This document shows, one piece after another, positions 22,159-30,936 of a DNA stretch of 64,000 bases. The position numbers and the translations under genes were made by a program. The notes under the pieces are model-generated. The model had not been told where the DNA came from, did no database searches, and saw only the letters and a program-made list of their open reading frames with translations. The stretch comes from Psychroflexus lacisalsi (lineage in GTDB: Bacteria; Bacteroidota; Bacteroidia; Flavobacteriales; Flavobacteriaceae): assembly GCF_020164495.1 (NCBI RefSeq), contig NZ_JAIQYZ010000003.1, positions 62,001-126,000 of the forward strand. The letters are read 5' to 3'. The stretch's first letter is position 1; every line of letters starts with the position of its first letter.

Positions 22159-22238
22159 AGAGTTTTTGTTGATTTATTCTTGGACATAAAAATACGGTTT
22201 TAGTTTAAAACCTAGTATAAAATCTATATCTGACTTTT

Positions 22239-22361
22239 CTATGCTGAATTTGATAGCGTTGGATTGTTGCCTTTAGATACATTTTTTGAAGCGTCTTCGA
22301 TAGCTTTAATATCCAGTTGAGTTAGATGATCTACTGAAGTCGGCGTAAAGTAAAAAGGCAA
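22239..22361 (-). pseudogene. Possible gene remnant or very short ORF
   Basis: A 40-codon minus-strand frame (TTG at 22361, stop 22241-22239) lies in the gap between the S15-like gene and the barrel protein. Its translation contains LTQLDIKAIEDASKN, which looks like ordinary protein, unlike the rest of the AT-rich gap. There is no ATG and an in-frame stop immediately precedes the TTG. It may be the tail of a decayed gene. No family recognised. Apart from this, the 226-bp gap 22159-22384 shows nothing. Confidence 0.25.
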
Positions 22362-22384
22362 TTATGAAAGTAAAAAAAACTAAT

Positions 22385-23044
22385 TCAATCCAATTGATAC
22401 ATAACACCAAAAACAGGAAAATCAATAAAATTTGTAAACGGATTACTTATTCCAAACCCGCTTCTATCTTCAAAATTAAAGTCATCTGTATAGAAATAAA
22501 GTAAATTTTGAAATTTAAGGTAGACCCACCACTTTTGTTTTAGCTTCATATTAAAACCCAGGTCCAAATAATTATGAGTATAGGTGCTTGATGCTACAAC
22601 ATTGGAATTAAGAAAATTCTGATTTATCCCAGCCTGAGCAAACACAGAAAACAGGGCGTTGAGTGGAACATGATACCTTAAGTAAGGACCAAGCTGATAA
22701 TTGGTAAATGAGTTATCAGTACCTCTTGGTTCTGTATCGTAAGTTAAGAAGCCTGTTCCTAAATTAAAACCAGCCAGTAGGTTTGGGGAAAGACTGTAAT
22801 TTAAACCAATGCCAACCTCTGCTTTAAAGGCATTCTCAAAAGTAGCCTCCTGCTCTAAACTTAATGAATTATCTGCAAGGGCTAGATCTGCCCAGGAAAA
22901 AGATAACCCTGACTGTACTTCAACTAAAAAAATTTTATTTCCAAAAACACCAGGGCTTTGAGCTTGAAGTGAAGAAAAAGTAATTGTGAACAGAACTAAG
23001 GTGAATAAGCTTAAGGAAACAGAAGAAGAATAAGCACTTATCAT
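22385..23044 (-). CDS. Outer-membrane beta-barrel protein, function unknown
   Basis: 219 aa with a long signal sequence ending near residue 28 (SSLQAQ). The mature part alternates short beta strands and turns (GVGLNYSLSPNLLAGFNLG; YQLGPYLRYHVPLNALFSVFAQAG), the pattern of small OmpA/porin-like eight-stranded barrels. It ends FPVFGVMYQLD. Specific function unknown. A minus-strand TATATTTG box at 23100-23093, 49 bp upstream, may be its promoter, though no -33 TTG is evident. It sits downstream of recG on the same strand with a 133-bp gap, so it is probably a separate unit. Confidence 0.7.
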   Translation of the reverse strand: MISAYSSSVSLSLFTLVLFTITFSSLQAQSPGVFGNKIFLVEVQSGLSFSWADLALADNSLSLEQEATFENAFKAEVGIGLNYSLSPNLLAGFNLGTGFLTYDTEPRGTDNSFTNYQLGPYLRYHVPLNALFSVFAQAGINQNFLNSNVVASSTYTHNYLDLGFNMKLKQKWWVYLKFQNLLYFYTDDFNFEDRSGFGISNPFTNFIDFPVFGVMYQLD

Positions 23045-23177
23045 AGAATATCTAGCTGAAAATGAATAAATTTTAGTTTATGATAAATATAACAAATATA
23101 ATTCTTATGCTTATAAGTTATTTCTAAAATGTACTATTTGAGAATTTTGGATTTAAAAGTCTAAACTCATAACTATA

Positions 23178-25280
23178 CTAACTTATATAATTCCAGATCG
23201 TTTTATCCTTAAATAGTACTCTATAGGTCAGGTTAATCATCTGGTGCTCCTCCATCTGTAAGTTAGGATCGGCATTAATGACATGATGAGCGTAACTTCT
23301 GGCGGTTTTCAAGATTTGATTGTCTTTTACCAGGTCAGCAATTTTAAGATCCAACACACCGCTTTGCTGAGTACCCATCAAATTACCAGGGCCTCTCAAT
23401 TTTAAATCCACCTCGGCAATTTCAAAACCATCGTTGGTCGCGGTCATGGTTTCCATTCGGGTTTTCCCATCTGAGCTTAATTTTTTACCAGTGATCAATA
23501 CACAATAACTTTGCTCCGCTCCTCTCCCCACTCTACCCCTCAATTGATGCAATTGAGATAAGCCAAAGCGCTCCGCACTTTCAATGATCATCAAACTCGC
23601 ATTAGGCACATTTACTCCTACTTCTATAACTGTGGTTGCCACCATGATCTGCGTTTTACCTTTTACAAATCGATCCATCTCGTAAGCCTTATCTTCAGGT
23701 TTCATCTTGCCGTGAACAATAGAAATTTGATAGGTGGGTTTGGGGAATTCTCGCTCAATACTCGCATAGCCGTCCATCAGGTCTTTATAATCGAAATTAG
23801 CAGATTCTTCTATCAAGGGATAAACCACGTAGACCTGCCGTCCTTTATCCACTTCATCTTTGATGAATTTAAACACCTTTAGCCTATTACTGTCATAGCG
23901 GTGTACTGTTTTGATGGCTTTCCGCCCTGGTGGTAACTCATCAATGACAGAAACATCCAGATCACCATAAAGACTCATAGCCAGTGTTCTGGGAATAGGT
24001 GTGGCCGTCATTACTAGTACGTGAGGTGGAAGTGAGTTTTTCTTCCAAAGTTTAGCTCTTTGAGCCACACCAAAGCGGTGTTGTTCATCGATAACTGCCA
24101 ATCCTAAATTTTTAAATTGAACGGTGTCTTCAATCAAAGCATGCGTCCCTATCAAAATGTGGAGCTCTCCATTTCGAAGTCGCTCATGCAGGATTTTTCT
24201 ATCTTTCTTTTTGGTTGATCCGGTTAATAATTCTACCTCAACGCCTATAGGTTCGCAGAGTTCTGATAAACCTTCATAATGCTGAGTAGCCAGGATCTCG
24301 GTTGGTGCCATTAGGCAGGCCTGAAAACCATTGTCTATAGCCATAAGCATCGTCATTAAAGCAACGATGGTTTTCCCAGAGCCTACATCGCCTTGCAGTA
24401 GGCGGTTCATCTGGGCATTGCTGCCTAAATCTTTACGGATTTCTTTCAGTACCCGTTTTTGAGCACCAGTGAGTTCAAAAGGTAAAACGCTGTTATAAAA
24501 AGAATTAAAATAGTCTCCAACCTGCTTAAAGGTGAAGCCCTTAATTTTTATTTTATGAATTGCATTTTTCCGTAATAGCTGGAGTTGAATATAAAAAAAC
24601 TCTTCAAACTTCAATCTAAATTGGGCTTTTCCCAAAAGTTCAGCCGACTGTGGAAAATGTACATTTTGCATAGCTTCTGTTTTGGACAGTAATTTCAAGT
24701 CGGACATTACATTGTTGGGTAAGGTCTCCTGAAAGGTTTTGGACTGCTCCAATAAGCTTAGCATTAAAGTACTGATCACACGGTTGGAGATTCCGCGTTT
24801 GCTTAATTTCTCTGTAGAAGGGTAAACAGGCTGAAGCTTGATCTGAGCTTTCGTTTTAGCCTTTTCCAATTCTTCAATCTCTGGATGGGGCATAGAAAAA
24901 CTACCATTGAAATAGTTGAGCTTACCAAAAATGACATAGGGCGCATTGATCTTCAGATTCTCGAGTATCCATTTGTGCCCGCGAAACCAAACCAACTCCA
25001 TAGCCCCGGTATCGTCTTCAAATTCTGCAACCAAACGTTTACCTCGCTTCATAGGAACCGTGTGTACATTGGTAATTTTACCTAAGATTTGTACTTCAGC
25101 AGAAGAATCCTGCAATTCTGATATTTTATAAAATCTGGACTTATCGATATACCGAAAAGGAAAAAATTGAAGCAAGTCCTGAAACTTATGAATACCCAGT
25201 TCCGTTTTTAGCAAATCTGCCCGGCCTGGCCCTACGCCTTTAAGATATTCTATTGGGGTGAGTAAGGTTTTAGTATCCAT
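23178..25280 (-). CDS. recG: ATP-dependent DNA helicase RecG
   Basis: 700 aa, full family length. An N-terminal wedge/OB domain (about 1-200) is followed by two RecA-like motor domains: Walker A LLQGDVGSGKT, Walker B DEQHRFGV, motif III MTATPIPRTLAMS, and motif VI QLRGRVGRG. RecG remodels stalled replication forks and Holliday junctions in the cytoplasm. It is transcribed alone on the minus strand. The start gives MDTKTLLTPIEYLKGVGPGRA, whose helix-hairpin-helix-like opening is normal for the family. Confidence 0.97.
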   Translation of the reverse strand: MDTKTLLTPIEYLKGVGPGRADLLKTELGIHKFQDLLQFFPFRYIDKSRFYKISELQDSSAEVQILGKITNVHTVPMKRGKRLVAEFEDDTGAMELVWFRGHKWILENLKINAPYVIFGKLNYFNGSFSMPHPEIEELEKAKTKAQIKLQPVYPSTEKLSKRGISNRVISTLMLSLLEQSKTFQETLPNNVMSDLKLLSKTEAMQNVHFPQSAELLGKAQFRLKFEEFFYIQLQLLRKNAIHKIKIKGFTFKQVGDYFNSFYNSVLPFELTGAQKRVLKEIRKDLGSNAQMNRLLQGDVGSGKTIVALMTMLMAIDNGFQACLMAPTEILATQHYEGLSELCEPIGVEVELLTGSTKKKDRKILHERLRNGELHILIGTHALIEDTVQFKNLGLAVIDEQHRFGVAQRAKLWKKNSLPPHVLVMTATPIPRTLAMSLYGDLDVSVIDELPPGRKAIKTVHRYDSNRLKVFKFIKDEVDKGRQVYVVYPLIEESANFDYKDLMDGYASIEREFPKPTYQISIVHGKMKPEDKAYEMDRFVKGKTQIMVATTVIEVGVNVPNASLMIIESAERFGLSQLHQLRGRVGRGAEQSYCVLITGKKLSSDGKTRMETMTATNDGFEIAEVDLKLRGPGNLMGTQQSGVLDLKIADLVKDNQILKTARSYAHHVINADPNLQMEEHQMINLTYRVLFKDKTIWNYIS

Positions 25281-25323
25281 AAAACGAAAATACTATAATT
25301 CCTCAAACGCCACCTTTAAAGCC

Positions 25324-25357
25324 AAAAAAAGCTACTCAAAATGAGTAGCTTTTTTTT
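25324..25357 (-). terminator. Terminator of the amidohydrolase operon
   Basis: An 8-bp stem GCTACTCA / TGAGTAGC with a 3-nt loop is flanked by seven A on one side and eight T on the other, so it can stop transcription in either direction. It lies between the end of the 26.7-kb amidohydrolase operon (stop 25399) and the recG start at 25280. Confidence 0.85.
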
Positions 25358-25398
25358 ATAATTTTCAAAAATTTAATTTCTAAATAAGGAACTGAAAT

Positions 25399-26691
25399 TT
25401 AATCCTGATACTTATTAGAATAACGATCGTACAGTTCAGTTTGGTGAGTTTCTAAACTTACATCACGACCTTGAATATAGACTTTACTAAGGATATTGCC
25501 TTTCATATCCAACGCATCCCCTTCACTGATAAATAAAGTAGCCTCTTTTCCTGCTTCCAAAGAGCCAATACGGTCTTCCATACCAAGAATTTTAGCTGTA
25601 TTTAATGTAATCATTTGAACGGCCATTTCCTTGTCAACACCAAATGCAGCTGCAGTACCAGCATAAAATGGAAGGTTTCTGGAATTCATACGTTCCATTC
25701 GTCCGCTACCTTCAAGTGCTACGAGTACTCCCGCATCGCTCAATAATTTTGGTAATTTATAAGGCAAGTCGTAGTCGTCATCTTCAAAATTTGGATTAAG
25801 GTGCGTGCGCTGTACCAAAACTGAAACGTTATTTGCAGCTAAGTCTTTGGCTACTTTGTGGGCGTGATACCCGCCAACAATCGTCACTCGATCAAGATTC
25901 ATTTTGGTTTTAAAGCTAATAACATCTCTTATTTCCTTTTCACCTTCTACGTGAATGAAGAGCGCTTTAGAACCATCAAATAATCCAGCCATAGCTTCAA
26001 ATTCCAAATCGGTGTCTTTAGACCCAGGTACATAAGCGTTTGCATTATTAAAATACGCTATAACCTCATCAATTTCACTAGTATAATCTTTATTTTTTTC
26101 CCATACTCTATCAGCATCACTCCAGTTTCCACTTCTGCTGAATCCTCGAGGCCAGTTCATGTGGATAGCGTCATTCTCCTTGATAACAGCGTCTTCCCAG
26201 TTCCAGGCATCAAACTGAACTACAGAAGAAGTTCCAGAAATACGGCCTCCCTGAGGCGTAATCTGTCCCATCAACACCCCATTAGGGCGCATGCTTTCAA
26301 CTATCTTACTTTCCGCATTATAAGCGATTAGACTTCTGACGTGAGGAAGCATCTTACCTAATTCATCTTCATCATCTGTTGCGGCTACAGCATCAATTTC
26401 AACCAAACCTAAAGTGGCATTGGGAGCAATAAAGCCCGGATAAACGTGCTTTCCATTTGCATCGATTTCCTGGCCTTTTGCCTGTGATTTGTCTGTGCCC
26501 ACGTAAGTGATTTTTCCATCTTCAAAAACAACTACGGAATTTTCAATTACCTCAGTATTCCCTATGTGAGCTGTTGCTCCAACAATTGAAATAGGCTGAG
26601 ATTGTTTTGGAGCCGGGGTTTGTTGCGCCTGGCCTGTAAAAACCATAGCGATTGCAAGAATACAACCCGTTAGTATATGTTTATAATTCAT
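25399..26691 (-). CDS. Amidohydrolase-fold protein, degenerate metal site, exported
   Basis: 430 aa from the ATG at 26691, preferred over an in-frame start at 26718 because it gives a clean signal peptide (MNYKHILTGC...GQAQ) and a 1-bp gap to the upstream stop. It has the imidazolonepropionase-like amidohydrolase layout: N-terminal beta sandwich (ISIVGATAHIGNTEVIENS), barrel, and a closing IGSLEAGKEATLFI sandwich strand. Where active relatives have HxH after the first strand it has YPGFIAPNATLG, and the late metal Asp is replaced (VALEGSGR). It therefore probably lacks a normal metal centre and may be a non-catalytic partner of the protein encoded just upstream. Confidence 0.8.
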   Translation of the reverse strand: MNYKHILTGCILAIAMVFTGQAQQTPAPKQSQPISIVGATAHIGNTEVIENSVVVFEDGKITYVGTDKSQAKGQEIDANGKHVYPGFIAPNATLGLVEIDAVAATDDEDELGKMLPHVRSLIAYNAESKIVESMRPNGVLMGQITPQGGRISGTSSVVQFDAWNWEDAVIKENDAIHMNWPRGFSRSGNWSDADRVWEKNKDYTSEIDEVIAYFNNANAYVPGSKDTDLEFEAMAGLFDGSKALFIHVEGEKEIRDVISFKTKMNLDRVTIVGGYHAHKVAKDLAANNVSVLVQRTHLNPNFEDDDYDLPYKLPKLLSDAGVLVALEGSGRMERMNSRNLPFYAGTAAAFGVDKEMAVQMITLNTAKILGMEDRIGSLEAGKEATLFISEGDALDMKGNILSKVYIQGRDVSLETHQTELYDRYSNKYQD

Positions 26692-26692
26692 C

Positions 26693-29683
26693 TTATTCGT
26701 GTATATGGTTAATATCATCTAAACTATCGCAGTGAAGGTATTCCTTCTCTTTCTTCTTGATTGGCTGTGTTTTTAGACCTTTGTTTTTAGCTTTCATCAT
26801 TTTATTGATTAAAACTTGTCTTTCATTTTGAACCTGGGCTCTCATGGCTTTGTCCTTTTCAATATCGAAGTAAACCACCCCTTCTATGATTGTTTTTTCA
26901 GGTTTGGCGTAGATAGATAGTGGATCTGTATTCCAAAGAACGACATCAGCATCTTTCCCTTCTTTAATACTCCCTACTCTATCGTCGATATGCAGCAATT
27001 TAGCAGGATTTAAGGTGACAAATTTCCAGGCATCATCAGCGGACACTCCCCCATATTTCATGGATTTAGCCGCTTCCTGGTTAAGACGTCTTATCATTTC
27101 ACCATCATCACTATTGATAGCTACCGTTACTCCTTGATTATGCATAATTGCTGCATTAAAAGGAATGGCATCATTGACCTCATATTTATAAGCCCACCAG
27201 TCACTGAAGGTCGAACCACCTGCACCATGCTCTTTCATAATGTCAGCTACTTTGTAACCTTCCAAAATGTGAGTGAACGTATTCACAGTAAAATCAAATT
27301 CTTCAGCGACTTTCATCAGCATGTTAATCTCACTTTGCACGTAAGAGTGACAGCTGATGTAGCGTTCACCATTAAGTATTTCCAATAAAGTTTCCATTTC
27401 ATCATCATAACGAAAAGGCTCACCAGAGGCTTTTTTCTCACCGTAAGCTTTGGCCTGAGTGAAGTAATCTCTAAAGACTTGTTCAACACCCATTCTGGTT
27501 TGTGGAAATCTAGAATTCCCTCCCCAGTTGGATTGTTTTACATTTTCACCTAAAGCGAATTTTATGTGCTTTGGTGTATTGTCATATATCAGATTTTCAG
27601 CACTTTCTCCCCACTTCAGTTTTAAAACAGCCGATCTTCCGCCGATAGGATTTGCAGAACCGTGTAACAGTTGAATACTCGTTACACCACCAGCCAATGA
27701 TCTGTAAATACTAATGTCATCTGGATCTACTGCATCTTCCATGGTCACTTCAGCAGAGGAATTATGTCCTCCTTCATTGATAGAAGTTCCTGCAATATGA
27801 GAATGCTCATCGATGATACCAGCTGTTAAATACTTGCCAGATCCGTCGATAACTTCAGCTCTCCTGTCACTTAAATCTTTTCCAATTTTATCAATCTTTC
27901 CATCTTTAAGTAAAACATCTGTATTTTTTAAAGTTCCTTCAGCTTCTCCAGTAATAACCGTTGCATTTTTAATCAAAATACGTTCTGGCTGAGACTGTGC
28001 AGAAGTTCTTCCGTAAGCTGAGTTGGGATAAGTCATGGAAAGCATTTCCATAGATTTTTCATCCTCCTCTTTTTCTTCTTCGTCTTTATCTGAAGAACTG
28101 CCTGCTTCCTTTTTGGTAGATTTAAAAGTGGATGTATTTCCGTCTCCTAATATGACTTTTCCACCAAAACCAGTTTGAAAGGGTTCAATTTTAGAAGTTA
28201 AAACCGCATAGTCTTCTTTAGATGAATCAGCATTGCTTACTATTAAAGTCATCCAATCGTCTTCGTAAGTTAATTTGCTTCCAAGCTTCAAGGTATCTTG
28301 TTTAACTTCAGCTGAAAATTTACCTGACTTGTTCTTGATAATGAGTTCATGGTTCTTTCCGTTTAATACTAAATCGTAAGTTCCTGATATATCGATGACA
28401 TCTAAAGCTTCTAAACGATGACGATGACCTTGCACCCAGTTTTCATAGATTTTAAATTCATCCTCAAAAAGCTCATCAGAGGTGATAATGAAATTTGCAA
28501 GCTTGCCTTTTTCTAAAGTTCCTAAAAGATCTGAGGCTCCAATGGCTTTAGCGGGTTGAGTTGTAATTCCTGCAAATGCCGTTTTTTTATCCAAACCACT
28601 TTCTACAGCTTTCTTCAAATTTTTCAATAATTCATCTGGAGATTTCAAACCTTTCGAAGTAAAAGAGATATCAACTCCATTTTCTGCAAGAATTTTAGCA
28701 TTTGCCGGAGCATACTGCCAGTGTTTCATTTCTCCCAGTGTCAAGTATTCTCTTAAAAAAGGATCTTCAACATCGTAGGCCTCTGGAAATTTTAAGGGCA
28801 ATACGAAGTGAGCATTTATCCCTTTAAGATCTTCAATTCTTTTGTACTCGTCTCCTGAACCGATAATAGTATATTGAACACCAAATTGGTCTCCAATTTT
28901 ATCTGCCCTAAAAGCATCCAGGTAATCATCTACAGAAAATAATTGTGGAAGATTCTTTTTGGCGAGATAAGCTTCTATAGCAAGATCTTTATCTTCTATA
29001 ATTCCGTTTTGATAGGCTTTTGCATCATGGTAAAATTGTCTCAACAAAGCGGTGTAACCCATGATAGAACTTGGATAAGCTTGTCTTGATTGCTTGCTTT
29101 TACTGAACTCATAGTAAAAACCAGATTCATTTTTTAATAGATTTTCATTGAAATTATCTGTTTCTACTAAAGCAAACAAAGCTCCGTTTCCGCGTATAAA
29201 TCCATCTGCGATATGGGTGTTAACAGCTCCAAAACCTGCTTTACGCATGGCTGTAGCTTTCTTTTTATCGAATTCAAAATGCGACTTTGCAGATTGCTCT
29301 GGTCTAACATGATCGTTCCAGTAATAACCTTTTCTATTAGGATTGTATTGTGGCTGGGAAGATCTAGCTGCAGTTGCAATATCCTTGATTCCAAAATCTG
29401 AATACACTTCTACAAATGAAGGGTAAACGTGCTTGCCTTTTGCATCTACAACAACTGTGTTTTTTGGAAGCTTTACATTTTTACCAACTTCTACAATCTT
29501 TCCATCTTTAAATAGTAAGGTCGCATTTTCAATCGTTTGAGTTGGGGATACGTGAATTATCGCAGATTTTACTGCAGTGTAGTTACTAGTCCTGGTTTTG
29601 ACTCCTTTGTTTTCAGGAAAGTAATCCTGAGCAAAAAGACCAAAACTCAACAAGCAAAATAAAAGTAAGACTTTTTGTTTCAT
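26693..29683 (-). CDS. Tandem amidohydrolase, one degenerate and one intact domain, periplasmic
   Basis: 996 aa. Signal peptide about 1-18 (FGLFAQ). Residues about 30-430 form a first amidohydrolase domain in which the HxH position reads FVEVYSDFG, so it is metal-poor or inactive. An Asp/Glu/Lys-rich linker (about 530-550, DKDEEEKEEDEK) leads to a second domain (from about 570) with IIDEHSHIAG near residue 627, ISCHSYVQ, FTHILEGY and VAINSDD, the ligands of a working binuclear site. It resembles imidazolonepropionase-like or peptide-hydrolysing amidohydrolases; the substrate is unknown. The downstream gene starts 1 bp after its stop, so the two are co-translated and may form a complex. Confidence 0.85.
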   Translation of the reverse strand: MKQKVLLLFCLLSFGLFAQDYFPENKGVKTRTSNYTAVKSAIIHVSPTQTIENATLLFKDGKIVEVGKNVKLPKNTVVVDAKGKHVYPSFVEVYSDFGIKDIATAARSSQPQYNPNRKGYYWNDHVRPEQSAKSHFEFDKKKATAMRKAGFGAVNTHIADGFIRGNGALFALVETDNFNENLLKNESGFYYEFSKSKQSRQAYPSSIMGYTALLRQFYHDAKAYQNGIIEDKDLAIEAYLAKKNLPQLFSVDDYLDAFRADKIGDQFGVQYTIIGSGDEYKRIEDLKGINAHFVLPLKFPEAYDVEDPFLREYLTLGEMKHWQYAPANAKILAENGVDISFTSKGLKSPDELLKNLKKAVESGLDKKTAFAGITTQPAKAIGASDLLGTLEKGKLANFIITSDELFEDEFKIYENWVQGHRHRLEALDVIDISGTYDLVLNGKNHELIIKNKSGKFSAEVKQDTLKLGSKLTYEDDWMTLIVSNADSSKEDYAVLTSKIEPFQTGFGGKVILGDGNTSTFKSTKKEAGSSSDKDEEEKEEDEKSMEMLSMTYPNSAYGRTSAQSQPERILIKNATVITGEAEGTLKNTDVLLKDGKIDKIGKDLSDRRAEVIDGSGKYLTAGIIDEHSHIAGTSINEGGHNSSAEVTMEDAVDPDDISIYRSLAGGVTSIQLLHGSANPIGGRSAVLKLKWGESAENLIYDNTPKHIKFALGENVKQSNWGGNSRFPQTRMGVEQVFRDYFTQAKAYGEKKASGEPFRYDDEMETLLEILNGERYISCHSYVQSEINMLMKVAEEFDFTVNTFTHILEGYKVADIMKEHGAGGSTFSDWWAYKYEVNDAIPFNAAIMHNQGVTVAINSDDGEMIRRLNQEAAKSMKYGGVSADDAWKFVTLNPAKLLHIDDRVGSIKEGKDADVVLWNTDPLSIYAKPEKTIIEGVVYFDIEKDKAMRAQVQNERQVLINKMMKAKNKGLKTQPIKKKEKEYLHCDSLDDINHIHE

Positions 29684-29694
29684 TGAAATTTGAT

Positions 29695-30867
29695 TTAGAG
29701 ATTAATAGTTTGTTTTTGTTGGTAGTAGTTAACAAGCAAAGCCACAACGTAGTTGTAGCTATCGATACCTTGGGGCTGGTTGTTGACTTTTAAATAATTT
29801 CCGTACACAGTTTCCATAACTAATTCTACTGGACCTGAGTATGCCTGCCAAAATTCTTGAACTTCTTTATAATTTTCCAGAACTCCTGGATGAAGCTCTG
29901 CGATAAGAGCTTCTGATAAAAGAGGATCTTTTTTGTACATATCATTGAGACTATACTTTAAAGAAAAAGTTAAACCTGAGTAGCGCAAAAATTCATTCTC
30001 ATCTTCCATTGTGATGATGGAAGCGATAAAATTAGCTTCGTTTTCTTTTGAAAAACCCAACTGATGTCCTATTTCATGAGCTATTGTAGTAGGCAATTTA
30101 TACTTTGGTATTTTATAGTTGTATTGCCCTTCATTGGTGAAGGGATTGACGTATCCACTAAAACCAGCATAAGAAAGCGGCAATGAAAAAAGCGATTTTT
30201 TTACATTTTCAACACGAAAGGGTATTTTTATATCATCATTTGCAGAATTTTTATAAGCTTCAAATACCAATTTTTGAAGCTGAGTTTGTTTAAAATCATA
30301 CTCTACCCTCAAGCTATCATTATTGACCAATTGTGAATGTAAGGTGTTGATTTTTTGAATTAAATCGCAGGCAAACTCATGTAATTCTTCCTTGGTATAC
30401 TCAGTTGAAATCCCTAAGGACAAATGAAGAGGAGGCCTGTAGTAATTGAACCCCCAAAACAGGTGAAATAAAAAATAAACCAGAGAGATAAATGCCAGTG
30501 CTTCTAAAAGCCGTGAACGTATACTTCTGAACCTGCTCGTCCAAGAAGCACTGACGGATCTGTTTCTGAATAAATTTAAGATCCAAAATAAAATGACGAG
30601 AACTAGAGCGGCATAAAACAAGTCTCCGAGTGAAAATGGAATCCAAGAGGTTAGGTAATGTTGAAGCTGAGAAATAAATAAGAATAAGCCTTCGCTGTAA
30701 TACGTTTCAACCCAAAACGGATGTTGTTTTAAGATGTAAATCAAAAGCAACTGCAGGGGAAAAAATAAGGCAAGGCATTTTAAGGTGATTTTTTTCAATT
30801 GCAATATAGAATTAGCGGAGTTGATTTCTACTTGTCCTCTCCTGAACTTAAATTCAAACTTAACCAA
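29695..30867 (-). CDS. DUF3810 membrane protein with HExxH metallopeptidase motif
   Basis: 390 aa. Three hydrophobic segments lie near the N-terminus (about 30-50, 70-100 and 118-140), followed by a soluble domain with TTIAHEIGHQLGF at about 262-275, the zinc-binding HExxH motif of gluzincin-like proteases. This is the family annotated as DUF3810 in Bacteroidota. No substrate is known to me. The frame has no ATG near its start: a TTG at 30867 is the most upstream choice, and a later TTG before LKKITLK would also leave the first helix intact. It is followed after 11 bp by the tandem amidohydrolase gene and is probably co-transcribed with it. Confidence 0.8.
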   Translation of the reverse strand: MVKFEFKFRRGQVEINSANSILQLKKITLKCLALFFPLQLLLIYILKQHPFWVETYYSEGLFLFISQLQHYLTSWIPFSLGDLFYAALVLVILFWILNLFRNRSVSASWTSRFRSIRSRLLEALAFISLVYFLFHLFWGFNYYRPPLHLSLGISTEYTKEELHEFACDLIQKINTLHSQLVNNDSLRVEYDFKQTQLQKLVFEAYKNSANDDIKIPFRVENVKKSLFSLPLSYAGFSGYVNPFTNEGQYNYKIPKYKLPTTIAHEIGHQLGFSKENEANFIASIITMEDENEFLRYSGLTFSLKYSLNDMYKKDPLLSEALIAELHPGVLENYKEVQEFWQAYSGPVELVMETVYGNYLKVNNQPQGIDSYNYVVALLVNYYQQKQTINL

Positions 30868-30894
30868 TTTATAAAAATACTCACATATTTATCG

Positions 30895-30902
30895 TAATTT
30901 TG
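30895..30902 (+). promoter_or_regulatory. Candidate purL -7 box
   Basis: TAATTTTG matches TAnnTTTG, 34 bp upstream of the purL ATG. No well-spaced TTG lies upstream, so this is a partial promoter match only. Confidence 0.35.
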
Positions 30903-30936
30903 AAGGCGTCAAAACACAACTCAAATCCACTAAGAA

